A program made the translations under genes and the position numbers. Shown here one piece after another: positions 1 through 5,688 of a DNA stretch of 5,688 bases. Every line of letters starts with the position of its first letter. Within the stretch, counting starts at the first letter, position 1. Source of the DNA: Brevundimonas sp. (GTDB lineage Bacteria; Pseudomonadota; Alphaproteobacteria; Caulobacterales; Caulobacteraceae); assembly GCF_031082345.1 (NCBI RefSeq), contig NZ_JAVHLH010000191.1, forward strand, positions 1-5,688. Reading direction: 5' to 3'. Under the pieces are notes generated by a model, which had not been told where the DNA came from, did not search any database, and saw only the letters and a program-made list of their open reading frames with translations.

Positions 1-2
1 TG

Positions 3-872
3 GCTTGGGGGCTTGAGAACGATGCGTTCGACCACACTCGTCCTCCTGTTGGAGCGAGAACCGCCTCGAGGCTGGTGACACAACTGCTCCATGCTCGGCA
101 TATCGCCGCCCGGAAGGAAGTGTATCAGACCCTCGCCAAAGGAAATCGATCAGGAACCCTGCTTGCGGGCAACGTACCATCCTACGACGCCTTGCTCCCG
201 TGGCTGAATGAGGCGAGCCGGGAAGAGCGCGAAGCCGTGTTCGAACTGTTGACTATGCGGATGGCACTTGATGCCCGACCGGTGAAGCCAATGCCGGCAC
301 TGGCGCGCGCCAATCTTACTTTCGTCGCCACTGCCCAGTTCATGGATGAACTGCTTGGATCAGGTTCTGGCGGTGTTTTCGAACAGTTCGCGGTTGCGGC
401 TGTCCTGTCGGCACTAATCGATGAGTTCGGTTTGGGCGGGCAAGGGTCTCGTGCCTTGCGCGTCGAAACCAAGAACATCAATGCGTCCGACGCAAGCGCC
501 GGTACGGCTGCTGATGTACAGATCATGCAGGGCGGAAGGGTTGAGGAGGCTTTCGAGGTCTCGGCGTCGGATTGGAAGCCGAAGGTAGCGCAGGCGGTTA
601 CGGCTGCACGAAACGCGGAGTTGCCACGGGCTCACGTCCTTGCATATGGCGGAAATCTTGAAGTGCTGGGAGAGCTGTTGGGCGATTCCACCACAGACGT
701 GACCGTTATCGACGTACGGGACCTTCTCCGCGTCATGTTGGCGGTATTGAAGAAGCCCGCCCGCGAGGATGCCCTCCGGAAGCTGTACGACCTCGTCGAC
801 CAAAAGCAGACTGATGTGGAACTCGTGAACAGATACGTGGACCTTCTACGCAGCCATTCGTTGGCGGCGTGA
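3..872 (+). CDS. Putative type II restriction endonuclease, 5' end outside window
   Basis: Likely the nuclease partner of the adjacent cytosine methyltransferase, cutting DNA unmethylated at a shared but unknown site. The frame is open from base 3 to the TGA at 870-872. A GTG at 75 would give 265 residues, but the only purine-rich stretch before it (GAGG, 68-71) is 3 nt away, too close for a good ribosome site. The upstream codons also read as plausible protein, so I favour a start left of the window. Numbering from GTG75, the best-conserved-looking block is residues 129-170: RVETKN, then ADVQI with Asp147, then FEVSASDW with Glu161, followed by a helix. This resembles a PD-(D/E)XK nuclease core, either D116-x14-E131-T-K133 or D147-x13-E161-V-S. 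The second pattern reminds me of SacI-family enzymes, from memory and unverified. Codons such as AGA and CTA near the 3' end differ from pccA usage. Its 3' end overlaps the methyltransferase gene by 27 bp, tail to tail. Nuclease role is moderately sure, family low. Confidence 0.68.
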   Translation, partial: AWGLENDAFDHTRPPVGARTASRLVTQLLHARHIAARKEVYQTLAKGNRSGTLLAGNVPSYDALLPWLNEASREEREAVFELLTMRMALDARPVKPMPALARANLTFVATAQFMDELLGSGSGGVFEQFAVAAVLSALIDEFGLGGQGSRALRVETKNINASDASAGTAADVQIMQGGRVEEAFEVSASDWKPKVAQAVTAARNAELPRAHVLAYGGNLEVLGELLGDSTTDVTVIDVRDLLRVMLAVLKKPAREDALRKLYDLVDQKQTDVELVNRYVDLLRSHSLAA

Positions 873-1841
873 TCGGCTGAAAACTTGATCTCGAACAGCC
901 TCGCCGATGACCTGCGCAAGCAGTGGCGGCACCGCATTGCCAATCTGCGTGTACTGCGAACTCCGCCGGCCGGAAAACTGGATGTGCGGGGGAAATGACT
1001 GGAGAGCGGCACTCTCCTGAATCGTAATTCGACGGGCTCCGGCCAACTCACCCACCCAGGGTGCGCCGCCGCTTGCCAGATGGCGGTGATAAGTCGGCAC
1101 GAGATCGTCTAGATCTAGGAAGTGTGTCTTGTTCCCGCCGGCAGCCGCCAGAATTGTGGGGGACGGGAGATCAAGCTGGATGGCTCGACCGCCTCCGTTG
1201 AAGAGGTGTCCATGGTAGGGGTTAGGACGCAGATCCGGGCGCTTCGCGAACACTACCTTCGAAGGGTTAGGTTCACCGACAGCCGCACGCGTTAGAACCA
1301 GTCCCGCAGGAACCCGTCGTTCCGGTCCTCCTTGCGGAAGCCGAAATTCCACGCCCTCGCGGTTGCCGACAATGACCAACCGCCTTCTTGACTGAGGCAC
1401 TCCATAGTCCGCCGCATTCAACACCTGAGGGGCCGAGATCGCGTAAATGTCGGCCAGCGGCGAAAGCACGTTCCGAAGATAATCTCCAAACGATGCGAGC
1501 CCCGGGACGTTTTCCATCACGAAGGCCTTGGGGCGGACTTCCAGAACGGCTCGCACGAACTCCGGCAGAAAGTCTCTCATGTCCTCTCGGCCACGCCTTA
1601 ATCCCCCAATGGAAAACGGCTGACAGGGCGGCCCCCCTGCCACGATGTCGACGCCCCTGAATTCACGGAAATCGATCGTGCGAATGTCTGCTTGACGCAC
1701 GTTGGCGTCGGGAAAGATGCCTCGGTAGGTCGCCGCTGCATCGGGCATCAGTTCAACGGCGAGGACCGGCGTGATCTGGGCGGCCTCGAATCCAAGACTC
1801 AAGCCACCTGCGCCACTGAACAGATCGATGCTCGTGATCAT
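846..1841 (-). CDS. DNA (cytosine-5)-methyltransferase, type II R-M
   Basis: Transfers a methyl group from S-adenosylmethionine to C5 of cytosine in a specific DNA site, protecting host DNA from the neighbouring nuclease. The 331-residue protein has all main m5C motifs in canonical order: motif I DLFSGAGGLSLGFE (6-19, SAM binding), motif IV GGPPCQPFS with nucleophile Cys73, motif VI ENV (110-112), motif VIII QSRRR (150-154), motif IX from RRITIQESAALQSFP (270-284) and motif X GNAVPP (301-306). The target-recognition region lies at about 160-265 and includes SPTILAAAGGN (227-237); its sequence specificity cannot be read from this. There is no N-terminal helix-turn-helix extension, because motif I starts at residue 6, so self-repression through such a domain is unlikely. 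The ATG at 1841 is supported by AAAGG six bases upstream (1848-1852). The gene is full length for the family, ends in TAG at 846-848 and converges on the nuclease gene. A solitary Dcm-like role is less likely given that neighbour. Confidence 0.95.
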   Translation of the reverse strand: MITSIDLFSGAGGLSLGFEAAQITPVLAVELMPDAAATYRGIFPDANVRQADIRTIDFREFRGVDIVAGGPPCQPFSIGGLRRGREDMRDFLPEFVRAVLEVRPKAFVMENVPGLASFGDYLRNVLSPLADIYAISAPQVLNAADYGVPQSRRRLVIVGNREGVEFRLPQGGPERRVPAGLVLTRAAVGEPNPSKVVFAKRPDLRPNPYHGHLFNGGGRAIQLDLPSPTILAAAGGNKTHFLDLDDLVPTYHRHLASGGAPWVGELAGARRITIQESAALQSFPPHIQFSGRRSSQYTQIGNAVPPLLAQVIGEAVRDQVFSRSRRQRMAA

Positions 1842-1968
1842 CGTTCGCCTTTCGCTCGGCTGTGACTCGCCCGGAAAGAGCTACCAGAACATTTCAAGAA
1901 CACAACAGTTCCGTTCATCATAATGCACCGGCTAGTCGTTAAGCTGTGATTAGTGTGACCCTACAGCT
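1842..1968. other. Intergenic region upstream of methyltransferase, downstream of pccA
   Basis: This 127-bp AT-richer gap holds the leader of the methyltransferase gene and the trailer of pccA, both on the - strand. No ORF is credible here. It contains a TATGAT hexamer on the - strand (1917-1922), about 75 bp before the methyltransferase ATG, which could be a -10 element, but no convincing -35 lies 16-18 bp upstream. It also contains GAAC-N6-GTTC (1898-1911), with a further AGAAC at 1886-1890 and GTTC at 1913-1916. The methyltransferase promoter is probably in this interval, unless it is read through from pccA. Confidence 0.5.

Positions 1969-1972
<4 letters not shown>
1938..1972. repeat. Imperfect inverted repeat at the pccA 3' end
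   Basis: GTTAAGCTGT (1938-1947) and ACAGCTTCAC (1963-1972) are complementary at 9 of 10 positions, with a perfect 7-bp core and a 15-nt spacer. The right arm covers the pccA stop codon (1969-1971). On the - strand it could form a stem just after translation ends and act as a weak terminator or mRNA end. No U-tract follows, so an intrinsic terminator is not well supported. Other readings are a regulator site or the scar of an insertion, since it sits where the GC-rich pccA sequence meets the lower-GC R-M block. Confidence 0.4.
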
Positions 1973-3954
<1,982 letters not shown>

Positions 3955-4139
3955 GCGGTTTCGGGGGCTCTGAAGCGAACGTGATCGCCGGTGACGGCGC
4001 CGCCCCGATTAGGCCGCGATCCCGGGCGAGTAAACCGACGGGGGCGTTCATCCGAACGGGGTACGGGCTTGGCAAGGCCCGCTCCAATGGGCTTTAACGC
4101 TGCCCGATCCCTGTTCCCACGGCCCGGAGCCTGACTTTC
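3955..4139. promoter_or_regulatory. Divergent promoter region between pccA and S41-like gene
   Basis: This 185-bp gap separates two genes that point away from each other, so it must hold the + strand promoter and most likely the pccA promoter too. On the - strand, AGTAAA (4029-4034, read as TTTACT) and GATTAG (4007-4012, read as CTAATC) are a 16-bp-spaced but poor match to a sigma-70 promoter for pccA. I see no ORF, tRNA or clear operator in it. Confidence 0.5.
4069..4098 (+). promoter_or_regulatory. Candidate housekeeping promoter for the S41-like gene
   Basis: TTGGCA (4069-4074) and GCTTTAAC (4091-4098) resemble the Caulobacter housekeeping promoter pattern TTGACG ... GCTANAWC, with 7 of 8 matches at the -10 box. 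The 16-base gap is slightly longer than usual for that pattern; measured to the TTTAAC hexamer it is 18. Transcription would start near 4105, giving a leader of about 35 nt that contains the ribosome site GGAG (4126-4129), 10 bases before the ATG. This is motif matching only. Confidence 0.35.
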
Positions 4140-5636
4140 ATGTCCCGTATCCTCCCCGTCGCCGCGACCGCGGCCCTGACCCTGGCGCTCGGCGCCGGCT
4201 CCGCCCTCGCCCAGGACTTCCAGACGCTGGCGCGTCAGGACCTGCAGGCCGCCCGTGACCAGCTGGCCGCCAACCACCCCGCGCCGGTCGTGCCGGGACA
4301 GGCCAGCGACACCTTCCGCGCCTGGCTCGACGCCGGGCTGCAGGACGCCCTGTCGAAGGTCGGCCAGTCCAACAGCGGCTCCAGCCACGCCTATCTGCTG
4401 CGCTACTACGCCGCCGGCTTCCGCGATTCGAATATCGTCATCCGCCCCAGCTACGAGACCTCGGCCGACCGCTACACGGCGACCAGCTGGCCCGGCCTGG
4501 CGACCGGCTGGCGCAACGGCCAGTATGTGGTGACCTATGTCCAGCCGGGCGTGCGCCGCCTGCCGCCGGTCGGAGCCGTGGTCACCGAGTGCAACCTGGT
4601 CCCGATCGAGGAATATTCCCGCACCAAGCTGGACCTGTGGGAAGGCGACCTGACCACCGAGGCCGGACGGATCACCTCCGCCCCGTATCTGCTGTGGAAC
4701 CGCAACAATCCCTACGCCGGCGGCACGCCCTCGACCTGCAAGTTCAAGGTCGGCAACCGCCGCGAGCGCGACTATGACCTGCGGCCGGTTCCGGTCGTCC
4801 CGGCCAACCTCGAGGCGGCCTACCGCGCCACCCTGTACACGCCCGGGCCCGTGCCGCTGGCGATCGAGACCGTCAACGGCCGTCCGTGGATCAACGTCCA
4901 TTCGTTCGCCGACGACGCCGGTTGGGACGCCTTCAACGCGCAGCTGCAGAGCCAGCTGGGCGCCATCCAGGGGCCGCAGGGCTTCGTGCTGGATCTGCGC
5001 GGCGGCAGCGGTTCGTCGAACCTCGGCTCGACCGCCCGCGGCTACGGCGTCCTGAACCGCATCTGGACCTCGGAATTCACCCAGAGCCGCCAGCCGACCG
5101 GCGAGGACTTCGTCTATCGGGCCACGCCGGGGAACCGCCAGTGGTACGCCGAGGTGATCGAACGGATGAAGCAGGACGCCCGCTTCGTCTATGAGGCGCC
5201 CGAGGTCATCGCCCAGACCGAGGCCGTGCTGGCCGCTTTCGACGCCGCCATCGCCGCCGGACAGCCGAGCTTCACCCAGCCCCAGGCCGCGACCACCGCC
5301 GATCCCGCCGTCGCCAACCCCGTGCAGGGGCCGGTGATCGTGCTGGTCGACGCCGGTTGCTCGGGCGGCTGCCTCGACACCCTCGACCTGGTCAGCCGTC
5401 TGCCGAACGTGCGCATCGCCGGTTCGACCACGGCGGCGGATTCGATCTTCATCGAGCAGACCGTCGAGCGCCTGCCCTCGAGCTATGCGGACCTGAGCTA
5501 CGGCCACAAGGCCTGGATCTCGCGCGAGCGGGGCAACAACCAGCCGTTCGTCCCGGCGCAGGGCCTGACCTACACGGGCGATCCGGTGGACGAGACCGCC
5601 GTCCGCGCCTGGGTGGGATCGCTGTTCGGCGGCTGA
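4140..5636 (+). CDS. Secreted S41 (tail-specific) peptidase-like protein, possibly non-canonical active site
   Basis: A 498-residue exported protein. The N-terminus has an Arg, a hydrophobic stretch (about 5-20) and an AxA site (ALA, 22-24), predicting Sec export with cleavage before Gln25; it has no lipobox, so it is probably periplasmic. A helical segment (about 26-95) precedes the S41-like core. The core shows FVLDLRGGSGSSN (282-294), matching the LDLRxNxGG strand-turn of S41 proteases, and PVIVLVDAGCSGGCLD (398-413), matching the strand and nucleophile-elbow region. No PDZ domain is evident. The usual nucleophile motif (TASAxE type) reads CSGGCLD here, the region where FGKG with the catalytic Lys is expected reads STTAADSIF (429-437), and FRDSN (94-98) has Asn where related proteins often have DGH. 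Four cysteines (151, 200, 407, 411) could form two disulfides. The ATG at 4140 puts the signal peptide exactly at the N-terminus and has GGAG upstream. The gene diverges from pccA; substrate and function are unknown. Confidence 0.8.
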   Translation: MSRILPVAATAALTLALGAGSALAQDFQTLARQDLQAARDQLAANHPAPVVPGQASDTFRAWLDAGLQDALSKVGQSNSGSSHAYLLRYYAAGFRDSNIVIRPSYETSADRYTATSWPGLATGWRNGQYVVTYVQPGVRRLPPVGAVVTECNLVPIEEYSRTKLDLWEGDLTTEAGRITSAPYLLWNRNNPYAGGTPSTCKFKVGNRRERDYDLRPVPVVPANLEAAYRATLYTPGPVPLAIETVNGRPWINVHSFADDAGWDAFNAQLQSQLGAIQGPQGFVLDLRGGSGSSNLGSTARGYGVLNRIWTSEFTQSRQPTGEDFVYRATPGNRQWYAEVIERMKQDARFVYEAPEVIAQTEAVLAAFDAAIAAGQPSFTQPQAATTADPAVANPVQGPVIVLVDAGCSGGCLDTLDLVSRLPNVRIAGSTTAADSIFIEQTVERLPSSYADLSYGHKAWISRERGNNQPFVPAQGLTYTGDPVDETAVRAWVGSLFGG

Positions 5637-5645
5637 ATGAACGAT

Positions 5646-5688
5646 CTCCCTCCCCGGCGACGGGGAGGGTGGTCGCGTAGCGACCGGG
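5646..5688. repeat. Tandem-hairpin intergenic repeat, truncated by window edge
   Basis: Two palindromes stand back to back just after the S41-like gene. The first is CCCTCCCCG (5648-5656), loop GCGA, CGGGGAGGG (5661-5669): a perfect 9-bp stem with a GNRA-type tetraloop. The second is GGTCGC (5671-5676), loop GTA, GCGACC (5680-5685): a perfect 6-bp stem. I recall very similar GGGGAGGGTGG…CGCGTAGCG elements as dispersed intergenic repeats in Caulobacterales and relatives. Starting 9 bp after the stop codon, it may also end transcription or stabilise the mRNA 3' end. No T-tract is visible before the window ends, so a plain intrinsic terminator is not shown. Confidence 0.68.

Noticed and set aside
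75..77. GTG at 75 as the true start of the nuclease gene
   Set aside because: The frame is open to the window edge and the spacing to GAGG is only 3 nt, so an upstream start is more likely. It remains possible.
872..908. Inverted repeats ATCGGC/GCCGAT and GGCTG/CAGCC just after the nuclease stop, considered as a terminator
   Set aside because: The arms are short (5-6 bp) and separated by 16-25 nt, with no T-tract, and they lie inside the coding sequence of the methyltransferase.

Overview
The window is GC-rich, with pccA-type codon use strongly biased to G/C in the third position. It ends in a tandem hairpin (…GGGGAGGGTGGTCGCGTAGCGACCGGG) of a kind I associate with dispersed intergenic repeats of Caulobacterales (Caulobacter, Brevundimonas). 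With the alphaproteobacterial look of the propionyl-CoA carboxylase subunit, this suggests a Caulobacterales chromosome. The genus is an inference.

Left part (1-1841): a two-gene type II restriction-modification unit. A putative restriction endonuclease on the + strand is cut off by the left window edge. It converges on a complete DNA (cytosine-5)-methyltransferase on the - strand, and their 3' ends overlap by 27 bp. The two genes are visibly less GC-rich than the rest (hand count 33/60 G+C in 1081-1140 against 47/60 in 2281-2340), which fits a horizontally acquired module. An intergenic stretch (1842-1968) with inverted repeats separates it from the next gene.

Middle (1969-3954, - strand): a complete, catalytically intact biotin carboxylase/biotin carrier subunit of an acyl-CoA carboxylase, most likely propionyl-CoA carboxylase alpha (pccA). 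It is a housekeeping gene of propionate, branched-chain amino acid and odd-chain fatty acid breakdown.

Right part (3955-5688): a 185-bp divergent intergenic region, then a secreted S41-peptidase-like protein on the + strand. Its signal peptide is clear, but the usual S41 catalytic positions look substituted. The window ends in the tandem hairpin repeat.

The R-M pair works as a unit: the methyltransferase protects host sites and the nuclease cuts unmodified DNA. I see no functional link between it, pccA and the secreted protein beyond adjacency. I see no RNA gene, CRISPR array, transposase or integrase here. The window holds no clearly new system. The points most worth a second look are the overlapping convergent R-M arrangement and the possibly non-canonical S41 active site.
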